The notes: a model not told the origin generated them from the letters alone. DNA of 64,000 nt from Gammaproteobacteria bacterium (GCA_021731145.1 JAKFXX010000001.1:26062-90061); one strand, 5' to 3'. Counted from the stretch's first letter, positions 50,009 through 59,555 are shown. Numbers and translations: made by a program.

Positions 50009-51303
50009 GCGCGCGTCCCGGCGATTTCCCGCGCGGCGGCGAGCAATGCGAGGCGGGCGATCACGCCATAGGCATAGAAACGGTTGGGGTTGGCGTCCGG
50101 CGACTTGTTCGGGTCCGGGTTGTTGCAGGGTTCGGCGAAGGCCAGCGGTTCAAACTGCATGCCCGGCGCATTAAGATTTTCATCGACGCCGCGCGCGGTA
50201 TGCACGCGGTAAAAACCGCCGACCACAAAGCGGTCGATCATGTAGACCACGGGCTCGGCAACCGCCTGCGCATCGCCCCAGGTCTCAAAGGTGTAAACAC
50301 CCTCCTGAATGATGACTTGAGTCACGGCCTGCCCCCCCTTGGTGGCGGCCATATGGGTACGCTGCTTGCGGTTCAGCTCATAGATTTCATCGGTGGAATG
50401 TATCGTCATGATGCCCATGCCATAGGTGCCGGCATCGGCCTTGACGATCACAAACGGTTTTTTATCCAGATCGTATTCGTTATATTTGCGTTGGATGGAT
50501 TTCAGCAACGCGTCGACATTGGTTGCCAGGCATTCCTCCCCTTCGCGCTTCATGAAGTTGATCTCGCCGCACTGGCGAAACAGGGGATCGATCAGCCACG
50601 GGTCGATGTCGATCAATTCTGCGCATTCCTGAGCCACCTGCCGGTAGTGCCTGAAGTGATCGGATTTGAGGCGGTTGGACCAACCCAGATCGAGCGGCGG
50701 AACTACTGGCTGCTCCAGACCCTCCAGGATGGCAGGGCGACCACCCGATAAATCGTTATTGAGCAACACCATGCAAGGGAAAAAGTTTTCAACGCCCACC
50801 CTGTCGCCTTTGCGCAGCAAGGGTTCCAGATGCACCGTGCGGCCCGAAGGTAATGCCACATCGAGCGGTGAGGTCAGGCCCTCGATCAAGGAACCGAGGC
50901 GCACTTCAAAACCCGCTTTGCTGAGAATCTCGTGCAGTGTTGCCAGGCTTTCAAGATAAAACAAGTTGCGGGTATGGCTCTCAGGGATCAACAGCAGCTT
51001 GCTTGCGCGCGGACAGATGCGCTCCACGGCGGATTGCACTGCCTGGATGCACAGCGGCATAAACGCCGGATTCAGGTTATTGAAGCCGGCCGAAAACAGG
51101 TTGGTATCCACCGGCGCCAGCTTGAACCCGGCGTTGCGCAAATCCACCGAGGCGTAAAACGGCGCGGGCGTTTCCAGCCACTGGGCACGCAGCCAAGACT
51201 CGATACTGGCCTGGCGCTCCAGCAGGTGGCGCTCAAGTTTCAGGAGAGGGCCGGTCAGCACCGTTGTCAGGTGAGGTACGCCGGAGGAATGATCAATGCC
51301 CAT
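50005..51303 (-). CDS. gshA: Glutamate-cysteine ligase, ferrooxidans type (GshA)
   Basis: The enzyme makes gamma-glutamylcysteine, the first step of glutathione synthesis. The 432 residues do not match the E. coli GshA family but the short type named TIGR02049 after Acidithiobacillus ferrooxidans, with DKKPFVIVKADAGTYGMGIMTI and HMAATKGGQAVTQVIIQEGV. The stop overlaps the gshB start, so both enzymes are produced together. Confidence 0.92.
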   Translation of the reverse strand: MGIDHSSGVPHLTTVLTGPLLKLERHLLERQASIESWLRAQWLETPAPFYASVDLRNAGFKLAPVDTNLFSAGFNNLNPAFMPLCIQAVQSAVERICPRASKLLLIPESHTRNLFYLESLATLHEILSKAGFEVRLGSLIEGLTSPLDVALPSGRTVHLEPLLRKGDRVGVENFFPCMVLLNNDLSGGRPAILEGLEQPVVPPLDLGWSNRLKSDHFRHYRQVAQECAELIDIDPWLIDPLFRQCGEINFMKREGEECLATNVDALLKSIQRKYNEYDLDKKPFVIVKADAGTYGMGIMTIHSTDEIYELNRKQRTHMAATKGGQAVTQVIIQEGVYTFETWGDAQAVAEPVVYMIDRFVVGGFYRVHTARGVDENLNAPGMQFEPLAFAEPCNNPDPNKSPDANPNRFYAYGVIARLALLAAAREIAGTRA

Positions 51304-51383
51304 ATGACAGGTCGTCCTTAAAGCTTTTAACTTCGTAATACTTTACCAGCCTGCCGGACTCAGGTCGAATCTCAGCCGCAGCC

Positions 51384-52757
51384 CTACAGGCTGTCAATGG
51401 CCTCAGATAGCCGCTGCACCCCAATCACATCGAAATCCTTGATAGCCTGCTTGGGGACGTTGGCCTTGGGCACGATGGCGCGTTTGAAGCCATGCTTGGC
51501 GGCCTCGCGCAGCCGGTCCGGGCCGCTTTGCACCGGGCGGATCTCGCCCGCCAGCCCGACCTCGCCGAACACCACCAGATCGGACGGCAACGGGCGATTA
51601 CGCAGGCTGGAGAGTGCCGCGAGCAGTAGCGGCAGATCGGCGGCGGTTTCGGTGACGCGCACGCCGCCCACCACGTTGACGAACACATCCTGGTCGTACA
51701 TGGCGATGCCGCCGTGGCGGTGCAGCACGGCGAGCAGCATGGCCAGACGGTTCTGATCCAGTCCGACGGTGACACGCCGTGGATTGGGCGAGTGGCTCTC
51801 CGCCACCAGGGCCTGCACCTCCACCAGCAATGGCCGCGTGCCTTCGCGCGTCACCATGATCACGCTGCCCGGCACCTCTTCCTGGTGGCGAGACAGGAAG
51901 ATCGCGGAAGGATTGGTCACCTCGCGCAACCCCTTTTCCGTCATGGCAAATACGCCCAGCTCATTGACCGCGCCGAAGCGGTTCTTGATGGCACGGATCA
52001 CGCGGAACTGGCTGCCGGTGTCGCCCTCGAAGTACAGCACGGTGTCGACCATATGCTCCAGCACGCGCGGCCCGGCCAGGCTGCCCTCTTTGGTTACATG
52101 CCCCACCAGAAACAGCGCGGTGCCGGTCTGCTTGGCGAAGCGCACCAGTTGCGCCGCGCTCTCGCGCACCTGCGCCACCCCGCCCGGCGCAGATTGCAGC
52201 ATCTCGGTATAAATGGTCTGGATGGAATCGACCACGATCACCTGCGGGCGCTCCTGCTGCGCCACCGCGATGATGCGCTCCACCTGTGTCTCGGTCAGAA
52301 GGCGCAACCTGTCGGCCAGTTTATCGCTTACCAAACCCAGCCGCCGCGCGCGCAGACTTACCTGCTGCAACGATTCTTCGCCGGTCACATACAAGGTGGT
52401 CAGCGAACCCGCCAGCGCCACCATGGACTGCAACAGCAAGGTGGATTTGCCGATGCCGGGATCGCCGCCGATCAAGATCACCGAGCCCTGCACCACCCCG
52501 CCGCCCAACACCCTGTCCAGCTCCGCAAAACCACTGGGGAAACGCTGCTCCACACTGCTCTCGACCATCGCAATGGACTGCGCCGAGGATTCACCCGCAT
52601 AACCGCTGAAACGCGGGCTGCGGCGCGCGCCATCTGCGGCAGGGGCGATGGTCTCCATAAGGGTATTCCAACCGCCGCAATCCGCACAGCGCCCCGCCCA
52701 CTTGGGAGATTGGGCGCCGCACTCGGAGCAGGTGTAGAGGGTTTTATCTTTGGCCAT
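51384..52757 (-). CDS. radA: DNA repair protein RadA (Sms)
   Basis: RadA helps process recombination intermediates, acting as a DnaB-like helicase on branched DNA. The N-terminal zinc motif is CSECGAQSPKWAGRCADCGGW. The ATPase has Walker A GGDPGIGKST, and the RadA-specific KNRFG motif is present (IKNRFGAVNELG). A Lon-like C-terminal domain carries SDLVVFGEVGLAGEIRPV. The 457 residues match E. coli (460). def lies 18 bp upstream on the same strand. Confidence 0.97.
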   Translation of the reverse strand: MAKDKTLYTCSECGAQSPKWAGRCADCGGWNTLMETIAPAADGARRSPRFSGYAGESSAQSIAMVESSVEQRFPSGFAELDRVLGGGVVQGSVILIGGDPGIGKSTLLLQSMVALAGSLTTLYVTGEESLQQVSLRARRLGLVSDKLADRLRLLTETQVERIIAVAQQERPQVIVVDSIQTIYTEMLQSAPGGVAQVRESAAQLVRFAKQTGTALFLVGHVTKEGSLAGPRVLEHMVDTVLYFEGDTGSQFRVIRAIKNRFGAVNELGVFAMTEKGLREVTNPSAIFLSRHQEEVPGSVIMVTREGTRPLLVEVQALVAESHSPNPRRVTVGLDQNRLAMLLAVLHRHGGIAMYDQDVFVNVVGGVRVTETAADLPLLLAALSSLRNRPLPSDLVVFGEVGLAGEIRPVQSGPDRLREAAKHGFKRAIVPKANVPKQAIKDFDVIGVQRLSEAIDSL

Positions 52758-52775
52758 TGTTTAGTGAAACGTACC

Positions 52776-53282
52776 CTACGCTTTCTGATACACCTTCCTG
52801 CGGAACAAATCATTTCTGCGGCTGACCAGACGATCCAAAAACAACAAGCCGTCGAGGTGATCTATCTCGTGCTGCACCGCGCGCGCCTCATATCCTTCAA
52901 ATTCATAATGCAGCTCTGAGCCGAATTCGTCAAAAGCCTCCAAGGTGATGCGTTCGGCGCGAATCACATTGCCGGTGTAATCCGGCACCGACATGCAGCC
53001 CTCGCGCCCGACCACGAAGCCCTCCCAGTGAGTGATTTCGGGGTTGACCAATACCAGCCGCCCGTGATGTTTGATCCTGGGCTTGCTGGAGACATCAACG
53101 ATGACGATGCGCTCGGCGCGCCCGGTCTGCGGGGCAGCAATGCCCACGCCGCCAGGGCCGGCGCGCATGGTCTCCTCCAGGTCTGCTATAAACGCCCGCA
53201 GTGCGTCATCAAAGCGTTCCACCGGCTGTGCAATCCGCTCCAGACGCGCGTCGGGATAGGTGAGAATTTCCAATGCCGCCAT
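52776..53282 (-). CDS. def: Peptide deformylase
   Basis: Def removes the formyl group from the N-terminal methionine of new proteins, using a metal ion. The three signature motifs are present: GVGIAAPQTG, EGCMSVPDY (EGCLS type, metal-binding Cys), and QHEIDHLDG with both histidines and the catalytic Glu. The 168 residues match E. coli (169). The usual fmt and rsm partners are not adjacent here; the neighbours are an ACT-domain gene and radA. Confidence 0.97.
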   Translation of the reverse strand: MAALEILTYPDARLERIAQPVERFDDALRAFIADLEETMRAGPGGVGIAAPQTGRAERIVIVDVSSKPRIKHHGRLVLVNPEITHWEGFVVGREGCMSVPDYTGNVIRAERITLEAFDEFGSELHYEFEGYEARAVQHEIDHLDGLLFLDRLVSRRNDLFRRKVYQKA

Positions 53283-53286
53283 GCCC

Positions 53287-53838
53287 CTACCCGATCATGA
53301 CATCGATAGGTTCGAGGTGTACCTGTATGCCTTTACCATCCAGCACCGCCACCGCCGATTCCAGTGCCGGAATACCTTCCAGGGCGCGGCCTTCGATTTG
53401 CATGATATAGATAGGCTTGTCTGCGCTGCCCGCCACATTGGATTGCAGATCAAGGATATCCAGGCCCGCCTCGGCCAACACCCCGGTTACTTGCGCCACA
53501 ATACCGGCGCGATCAGCACCGAATACCGCGATGCGCACATCAGGTTCCTGGTGATGATACAAGCCCCCCGCGATTTCACCCTGAAGGGCACAAGTATCGA
53601 CGTGAAGTTGCAGGCCAAGCGACTCGGTCACCGTGGCTACGAGCTGTGTCAGTGAGGCGGTATCGCCCTCATGCTGGACCATGAGCATGACCGTAAAGTT
53701 GCCGCCCAGGCGCGTCATGGAGGCCTCACCGAGGTTGCAGCCGCCCTCGTAGAGCGCGGAAGTCACGCGCGCCACTATGCCGGGACGATCCTTGCCTACC
53801 ACCGTCAGCATGAACCAATGGTTAGTTGATCTGTTCAT
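53287..53838 (-). CDS. Two-ACT-domain regulator (GcvR-like)
   Basis: The 183-residue protein consists of two tandem ACT domains: WFMLTVVGKDRPGIVARVTSALYEGGCNL (first, split here by the 20-residue limit) and RIAVFGADRAGIVAQVTGVL (second). The double-ACT plan and length match GcvR, which controls GcvA in E. coli, though the same arrangement occurs in other amino-acid-sensing proteins. Since no gcv genes are near, the target is uncertain. The gene lies between def and a ZIP transporter on the minus strand. Confidence 0.75.
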   Translation of the reverse strand: MNRSTNHWFMLTVVGKDRPGIVARVTSALYEGGCNLGEASMTRLGGNFTVMLMVQHEGDTASLTQLVATVTESLGLQLHVDTCALQGEIAGGLYHHQEPDVRIAVFGADRAGIVAQVTGVLAEAGLDILDLQSNVAGSADKPIYIMQIEGRALEGIPALESAVAVLDGKGIQVHLEPIDVMIG

Positions 53839-53850
53839 CGAATCGGGTTC

Positions 53851-54639
53851 CTATTGTGAATGTAGCGTTGAATGCACAACATAGATCACCATCACCCCTG
53901 CGGCTATCAGCACTGCCTGCTGAAGCGTGGCTATCGGCTGCAAACGTTTGTGCAGATCCGGTATCAAATCCGCCACCGCGATATAGATAAAACTCGACGC
54001 TGCCACCGCCAGCACATAAGGCAAGACCGGCTCTACCCCCGCCAGGCTAAAATAACCGAGCAGCGCACCCAGCACTGTTGTCAGGCTCGCCAGCATATTA
54101 TACAAAAAGGCCTTGCGGCGGCTGAAGCCGCTGTGCAGCAACACGGCAAAATCACCCACTTCCTGCGGGATCTCGTGCGCCGCTACCGCCAGGCTGGTGA
54201 CGACGCCCAGGTGAATATCCGTCATGAACGCCGCAGCAATCAGCACACCATCGACGAAATTGTGGATGCCATCACCGATCAGGATCAACGTGCCCGCAGC
54301 ATGGCCATGATCGTGTTTAGGCTCCGGGACATGGGCCTCGCAGTGGTCCGAGTGGCAATGCCGCCACAACACCAGCTTCTCCAGCACAAAAAAGCCCAGC
54401 AACCCCAGCAGCACCGCCAGGGTAATGTTGTGAAAGTCGGTCACACCAGGGCCCGCCAGGGCATGGGGCAGCAACCCCAGAAATGCCGCGCCGAGCAGCG
54501 CACCCACGGCGAAACTGACCAGATGCGGCATGGCGCGGCTGCGTAGCGCCTCGGGTACCAGCAAAAAGGCCGATGCCGCCAGCACGCTGAGCACACCGCC
54601 CAGCAGGCTGAAGAGGATAATCCAGGTAAGCAGATTCAT
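53851..54639 (-). CDS. ZIP family metal transporter
   Basis: A 262-residue inner-membrane transporter with seven to eight predicted helices. The metal-binding ZIP signatures are HNFVDGVLIAAAF (helix 4) and HEIPQEVGDFAVLLHSGFS (helix 5). A His-rich stretch RHCHSDHCEAHVPEPKHDHGH precedes helix 4 and probably binds metal in the loop. It likely imports Zn(II) or related divalent ions; no nearby regulator or Zur-type site was recognised. Confidence 0.92.
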   Translation of the reverse strand: MNLLTWIILFSLLGGVLSVLAASAFLLVPEALRSRAMPHLVSFAVGALLGAAFLGLLPHALAGPGVTDFHNITLAVLLGLLGFFVLEKLVLWRHCHSDHCEAHVPEPKHDHGHAAGTLILIGDGIHNFVDGVLIAAAFMTDIHLGVVTSLAVAAHEIPQEVGDFAVLLHSGFSRRKAFLYNMLASLTTVLGALLGYFSLAGVEPVLPYVLAVAASSFIYIAVADLIPDLHKRLQPIATLQQAVLIAAGVMVIYVVHSTLHSQ

Positions 54640-54753
54640 TATGAGGTCTTTGTGGCCGGAAACATTGTCCCACCCGTTAAGGGCGCAATGCCTTCACGGG
54701 GACTTAGCCGCCAATCATACCTTATCCTGGCTACCGAATGCGTGACTCGGCGC

Positions 54754-55497
54754 CTATTCCAGCCAAATCAGGCTCGCCATGCGCCCGGTAACGCCCTCGC
54801 GGCGGTAGGAATAAAAATGTTGCGCTTCGGTGTACGTACACCGCTCGCCGCCATAAATGGCCGTGACGCCCTGCCGTGCCAGGCGTTGCCGCGCAAGCTG
54901 ATAGATATCTGCCAGCCAACGGCCTGCGGGCGAAGGGTGAAATGCCTCGGCGGCGGCAGGATCATGGCTCGTAAATGCCTCGCGCACTTCCGAACCCACC
55001 TCGAAGGCGCGCGGGCCAATAGCCGGACCCAGCCACACCATAAGTTCCTCGGGTGGAACCTGCATGGAGGCCAGCGTGGCCTCAATAACCCCCGCCGCCA
55101 AGCCGCGCCACCCGGCATGAACGGCGACCACCGTACTCCCCGCCTTGTCGCACAGCAGCAGCGGCAGACAGTCGGCAGTCAACACCGCGCATACCACGCC
55201 AGACTCACGCGTGAAGCTGGCATCCGCCGCACAGCCTGGGGCAGCGTCGACTGCGTCCACTACACTTATGCCGTGCACCTGGTTGAGCCACCGTGGCATC
55301 CCCGGCAAATCGAGCTGCCGCACAACATGCGCGCGATTGGCGGCGACAACCTGGGGGGCATCACCCACATGATCCCCCAGGTTGAGACCTGCATAAGGCG
55401 CAAGGCTCACGCCACCCAGCCGCGTGGTAGTACATGCGCGCACGCGTGGCGGAGCGGGCCAATCCGGCACTAACCAATCATTGCTCATGGGCGGCAT
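54754..55497 (-). CDS. pgeF: Purine nucleoside phosphorylase/polyphenol-oxidase family protein (YfiH)
   Basis: The 247-residue protein belongs to the YfiH/laccase-domain family (PgeF), linked to peptidoglycan-editing and purine salvage. Motifs include the C-terminal HTYRREGVTGRMASLIWL-like end (here FYSYRREGVTGRMASLIWLE) and ADCLPLLLCDKAG and HAGWRGLA with the conserved His. It overlaps the rluD stop by about 20 bp, the gene order rluD-pgeF being that of E. coli. Confidence 0.92.
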   Translation of the reverse strand: MPPMSNDWLVPDWPAPPRVRACTTTRLGGVSLAPYAGLNLGDHVGDAPQVVAANRAHVVRQLDLPGMPRWLNQVHGISVVDAVDAAPGCAADASFTRESGVVCAVLTADCLPLLLCDKAGSTVVAVHAGWRGLAAGVIEATLASMQVPPEELMVWLGPAIGPRAFEVGSEVREAFTSHDPAAAEAFHPSPAGRWLADIYQLARQRLARQGVTAIYGGERCTYTEAQHFYSYRREGVTGRMASLIWLE

Positions 55498-56440
55498 TAT
55501 CTTCTCGTAATACTCGCAGCAAATACTCCATGTCGGCGGGCAGCGGCGCCTGCCACTGCATTACTTCGCCGCTCTCGGGGTGGGTCAACCCCAGGCGCAC
55601 GGCGTGCAGCGCCTGACGCCTGAAATTACGCAGGGCCTCGGTAAACTGCTCACTGCTTTTCGGTGGGATGCGTAAACGCCCACCATAGACGGGATCGCCA
55701 AACAGCGGATAACGGATATGCGCCATATGAACGCGGATCTGGTGAGTGCGCCCGGTTTCCAGTTGCACCCGGACATGGGTGTGGGCGCGGAAGCGCTCCG
55801 CGACACGATAGTGAGTCACCGCCGGCCTGCCGCGCTGGGTCACCGCCATGCGCTTGCGGTCCACGGGATGGCGCCCGATTGGAGCGTCCACGCTGCCACC
55901 GGAGAGCATCACCCCCACCGCCACCGCCTCGTATTCACGTTCAAAAGCACGCTCCTGAAGCTGTTGCACGAGATGAGCTTGCGCCTTGAGAGTGCGCGCC
56001 ACCACCAGCAGGCCGCTGGTTTCCTTGTCCAGACGATGCACAATCCCCGCGCGCGGCACGCTGACCAGCTCCGGCGCGTGATGCAGCAGCGCATTGAGCA
56101 TCGTGCCATCAGGATTGCCCGCCGCCGGATGGACCACCAGTCCGGCAGGTTTGTTGATCACCAACAGTGTTTCGTCCTCATAGAGCACTTCGAGAGGAAT
56201 CCGCTGCGGCTGCGACGACACCTCGTCCTCCAGCGTCGCCATCACATCAACACGTTCCCCCCCCAGCACCTTGTCCTTGGCGCGCAACTGCCGGTCGTCG
56301 ACCGTCACCAGCCCGTTGCGTATCCATTGTTGCAGGCGCGCGCGCGAATAGCCGGAAAACAGCTCGGCCAACGCCTGATCCAGACGCATACCGGCCATTT
56401 CATGGGGAATCCTGGAAGATAAATGCTCGGTGCTTGACAT
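55478..56440 (-). CDS. rluD: 23S rRNA pseudouridine synthase RluD
   Basis: RluD makes pseudouridines at 1911, 1915 and 1917 of 23S rRNA in helix 69. ATG at 56440 is chosen because it gives the family N-terminus MSSTEHLSSRIPHEMAGMRLDQAL; the frame stays open 66 bp further upstream. The S4 RNA-binding domain is near the N-terminus, and the catalytic Asp is in HRLDKETSGLLV. The 320 residues match E. coli (326). It is divergent from the BamD-SPOR gene. Confidence 0.95.
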   Translation of the reverse strand: MSSTEHLSSRIPHEMAGMRLDQALAELFSGYSRARLQQWIRNGLVTVDDRQLRAKDKVLGGERVDVMATLEDEVSSQPQRIPLEVLYEDETLLVINKPAGLVVHPAAGNPDGTMLNALLHHAPELVSVPRAGIVHRLDKETSGLLVVARTLKAQAHLVQQLQERAFEREYEAVAVGVMLSGGSVDAPIGRHPVDRKRMAVTQRGRPAVTHYRVAERFRAHTHVRVQLETGRTHQIRVHMAHIRYPLFGDPVYGGRLRIPPKSSEQFTEALRNFRRQALHAVRLGLTHPESGEVMQWQAPLPADMEYLLRVLREDNAAHEQ

Positions 56441-56475
56441 GATTTCGAAAGACTCGCTAGTGGATAAGCAGTATA

Positions 56476-57585
56476 ATGCGTCTGATGAACCTGCACTACT
56501 TCGCATTACTGTTATTTATCCTCACCGGCTGCGCTGCCGCCCCCGCGACCGTCACGAGCCAGCCTCCTTCACGTGACGGCTCCAGCGATGCGCAACTTTA
56601 TAACGATGGCAAGGCGGCGCTCCTGGCGGGTGATTATGAGCGCGCCGCAGAACGCCTCGAAACCCTTACGCTGCGCTATCCATTGGCCGGTCATGCCCAG
56701 CAAGCGCTGCTGGACACCGCCGCTGGAATCCGCCAGCGCGGCCAGAGCATTACTGCGGTGGACATGGCAGAGCAATTTATCGCCAAAAACCCCAATCATC
56801 CCCATGTGGACTATGCCTACTACGAACGAGGACTGGTCGCCTTTCAGGAAGGAATCAGTACTCTTGAAGCCGTAAAGCCCGCGAGTGCCACGCCACAGGA
56901 TTCCGCACAGGCACGGCGCGCGTTTCAATATTTTGCTGAACTCTTGCAAGGCTTCCCGGCCAGCCGGTTTGCCAAGGATGCGGCCCAGCGCATGCTGCTG
57001 CTGCGCAACACAATGGCCCAGCATGAGTTAAATATGGCCAAATACTTTCTGGAACAAGGAGACCGCGCCAACGCTGCGGCCCGCGCCAAATACATACTCG
57101 ACAACTACCAGCAATCGCCAGTCACTGCGGATGCACTGGCAATCATGACCCGCGCCAATGCGGCCCAGATCGACAAGACACCGCAGCCCCCAACATTGGC
57201 GCAATCAAGTGCACCGGCTCCTGTCGTGTCCGCTTCACTTTCTCAACCTGTCACGGCAGCCGCCCCACCTGATCGTGGCGATGCAATACAACGCGAAACC
57301 TGGTTGCTGGCGCAAAACCCGGCGCATTACACCATTCAGCTATCGAGCACGGGAGATGAGTCCATGCTGTTAAACTTCATCAAAACCCATGCCCTCCAGC
57401 AAAAGGCCGCGTATTTCCGGGGTAGCCACGGCATGTACTCCCTGCTGTATGGGGTCTACCCCACAGAGGCTGCGGCCAAAGAAGCTGCGCAGGCACTACC
57501 TAGAAGCATGAACATTGCAAAACCATGGGTACGCGGCATCAGGGGCATCCATGAGTCCATCAAAAAAGCTGGCAGTACGCGGTAA
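56476..57585 (+). CDS. BamD-like TPR lipoprotein with C-terminal SPOR domain
   Basis: A 369-residue lipoprotein with a BamD-type body: lipobox LTGC with Cys19, tetratricopeptide-like repeats at about 38-230 (AALLAGDYERAAERLETL, ending with NMAKYFLEQGDRANAAARAKYI), a Pro/Ala-rich linker at 231-272, and a SPOR domain at about 273-357 (ETWLLAQNPAHYTIQLSSTGD to AKPWVRGI). SPOR domains bind denuded peptidoglycan at the septum. It lies between rluD and the real bamD, where E. coli has no such gene. A TATAAT at 56470-56475 touches the start, and neither the first ATG nor the one at 56485 has a ribosome site, so the mRNA may be leaderless. Confidence 0.82.
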   Translation: MRLMNLHYFALLLFILTGCAAAPATVTSQPPSRDGSSDAQLYNDGKAALLAGDYERAAERLETLTLRYPLAGHAQQALLDTAAGIRQRGQSITAVDMAEQFIAKNPNHPHVDYAYYERGLVAFQEGISTLEAVKPASATPQDSAQARRAFQYFAELLQGFPASRFAKDAAQRMLLLRNTMAQHELNMAKYFLEQGDRANAAARAKYILDNYQQSPVTADALAIMTRANAAQIDKTPQPPTLAQSSAPAPVVSASLSQPVTAAAPPDRGDAIQRETWLLAQNPAHYTIQLSSTGDESMLLNFIKTHALQQKAAYFRGSHGMYSLLYGVYPTEAAAKEAAQALPRSMNIAKPWVRGIRGIHESIKKAGSTR

Positions 57586-57655
57586 CATGAAACTACAGTG
57601 TCACCCGCGTCACTCCCCATTCAACCTGCTACGGAATACAGACACATCTGACATT

Positions 57656-58438
57656 ATGCGCTCCCGTAACCTTTTACTCATTCTGCTCCTCTCCTTTTTC
57701 CTCGGCGCCTGCTCTTCCCTGTCAAAAAAAGACGAGGAGACCAAGGACTGGCCCGCTAACCGCCTGTATGACAAAGCCAAGGAAAAGCTCAAAGCCGGCG
57801 ACTATGAAAAATCCATCAAGGATTTCGAGACACTGATCTCCCGCTATCCCTTCGGCCCCTATGCCCAACAGGCGCAATTGGAAATCGCCTACGCGTATTA
57901 TAAATTCGACGAGCCCGATTCCTCCGTTGCCGCCGCCGATCATTTCATCAAACTCTATCCTCGCCATCCGAATGTTGATTACGCCTATTACGTCAAGGGC
58001 TTGTCAGGCTTCAATCGCGGTATAGGGACGATAGAACGCACGTTCGGCCAGGATCCCTCCGAACGTGACCCTCGCGCCGCGCGTGAATCGCTCCAATACT
58101 TCTCGCAACTGATAAAACTTTACCCCAACAGCAAATACGCGCAGGATGCCTCCCAACGCATGCTCTATCTGTACAACAACCTTGCACAGTATGAAATACA
58201 CGTTGCGGACTACTACATGCGGCGTGGCGCATATCTCGCCGCCGCCAACCGCGCCAAATACGTGATCGAAAATTACCCCACCACCCCAGCCACGCCCAAT
58301 GCGCTGGGCGTGATGGCCAAGGCCTACAAACTGCTCGGCATGAACGATTTATCAAATGATGCGCTGCGCGTGCTGGATCTGAATTATCCGCAAAATCCGT
58401 ATCTGACTGAGGTCAGAAATCTGGTCGTCAAAAACTAA
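57656..58438 (+). CDS. bamD: Outer membrane assembly lipoprotein BamD
   Basis: BamD is the essential lipoprotein of the BAM complex, which inserts beta-barrel proteins into the outer membrane. The lipobox LGAC (Cys19 from the ATG at 57656) precedes five TPR-like repeats containing YDKAKEKLKAGDYEKSIKDF, HPNVDYAYYVKGL and KYAQDASQRMLYL. The 260-residue length matches E. coli BamD (245). The frame is open further upstream, but the ATG at 57656 restores the family signal peptide. It follows the BamD-SPOR gene by 70 bp. Confidence 0.96.
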   Translation: MRSRNLLLILLLSFFLGACSSLSKKDEETKDWPANRLYDKAKEKLKAGDYEKSIKDFETLISRYPFGPYAQQAQLEIAYAYYKFDEPDSSVAAADHFIKLYPRHPNVDYAYYVKGLSGFNRGIGTIERTFGQDPSERDPRAARESLQYFSQLIKLYPNSKYAQDASQRMLYLYNNLAQYEIHVADYYMRRGAYLAAANRAKYVIENYPTTPATPNALGVMAKAYKLLGMNDLSNDALRVLDLNYPQNPYLTEVRNLVVKN

Positions 58439-58454
58439 TAGGGAGGATCTGCCA

Positions 58455-58976
58455 ATGTGGGATTTCTTTGCGACGGTGCGCCACCGTCATTCGGTGCGCA
58501 AATACCGGAAGGATATGCCGGTGGAACGCGAAAAGCTCCACGCGGTACTTGAAATGGCCTGTGCCGCGCCCTCCGCCGGTGATCTTCAGGCCTATCAAAT
58601 CATTGTTGTTAGCAGCCAGGAAGAACGCGACGCTTTAAGCCGTGCCGCCGGAAACCAGGAATTTCTCTCCGAGGCGCCCATCTGCCTGATTTTCTGCACC
58701 GACCCTGAACGCTCCGCACAACGTTACGGCGAACGCGGCACATCACTCTACACCCTCCAGGACACCACCATCGCCGCCGCCTACACCCAACTTGCCGTCG
58801 TGGCGGCGGGCATGGGCTCAACCTGGGTGGGCGCCTTTGATGAAGATGAAGTGAAAAGGATATTGAATATCGAGCCGGGCAAAAAACCGCTAGCCATGCT
58901 CAGCGTGGGCTACCCGGCAGAGGTGCCAGAGCCGACTCCGCGTCGGCACCTGAATGAGATCGTAAAATACCACTGA
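58455..58976 (+). CDS. Nitroreductase-family protein (FMN-dependent)
   Basis: A 173-residue protein of the nitroreductase fold. The FMN-binding RHRHSVRKY is at the N-terminus; APSAGDLQAYQIIVV and YTQLAVVAAGMGSTWVGAF form the typical core; and LSVGYPAE is near the C-terminus. Members reduce nitroaromatics, quinones or related substrates with NAD(P)H; the exact substrate is not evident. It is 16 bp after bamD and probably co-transcribed. Confidence 0.9.
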   Translation: MWDFFATVRHRHSVRKYRKDMPVEREKLHAVLEMACAAPSAGDLQAYQIIVVSSQEERDALSRAAGNQEFLSEAPICLIFCTDPERSAQRYGERGTSLYTLQDTTIAAAYTQLAVVAAGMGSTWVGAFDEDEVKRILNIEPGKKPLAMLSVGYPAEVPEPTPRRHLNEIVKYH

Positions 58977-59098
58977 AACTTAAAGGCTGCGTGTAGAACG
59001 GCCGCATTGAAGCGATTGACTTTGCGAAACCCGCCCGTATTGTCCTTGGCAGTCTCCGCATAGCTGCTCAGGCTGGGATTTGAATTGTTCGTCCAGCC

Positions 59099-59461
59099 GT
59101 GTTCATCAAAAAGGCGCGGGGGCAAAGTAAAGGTGGTGAAGCCCTCGCCTACGCGCAAAAATACTGGGGAAAACTCACCCGCTACACCGAAAACGGTGAC
59201 TGGCCTATCGACAACAACCCCGCTGAAAATGCCATCCGACCGTTTGTGATCGGTCGAAAAAACTGGCTCTTCAGCAACACCGTCAAAGGCGCCAACGCCA
59301 GCGCCGTGCTCTACAGTTTGATCGAAACAGCCAAAGCCAACCAGCACGAACCCTATCACTACCTGCGCTGGCTGCTCACCGAATTGCCCAAGACCTCAGC
59401 CAGCGAGATCGAACGCTTGATGCCGTGGTCTGTTGAGCCAACGAGGATTCGGGTAACTTGA
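59099..59461 (+). pseudogene. IS66 transposase (TnpC) C-terminal fragment
   Basis: The fragment of about 120 codons holds the end of an IS66 Tnp[21 protein letters not shown] with the catalytic region's conserved Asn and Glu, then NWLF and [12 protein letters not shown]. The N-terminal three-quarters are missing. The 122 bp before it (58977-59098) contain no recognisable gene. Confidence 0.85.
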
Positions 59462-59486
59462 TCAAGGTGGGGTTGGGCGGACGTTT

Positions 59487-59555
59487 ACCATCGATGCCGG
59501 CACGCATGTCGATCGGTTCGACCACCAGCCAGATTTGGATCGGTGTCGGGATCAT
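59487..59555 (-). pseudogene. IS66 TnpB N-terminal fragment
   Basis: Read on the minus strand from ATG 59555, the frame begins MIPTPIQIWLVVEPIDMRAG, the typical start of IS66 TnpB (IWL..EP.DMR.G). Homology stops after about 23 codons, where it meets the inverted tnpC fragment. Confidence 0.75.

Noticed and set aside
58910..59359. Minus-strand frame of 149 codons at the IS66 edge
   Set aside because: It overlaps the tnpC fragment and the nitroreductase end antisense and has no recognisable domain.
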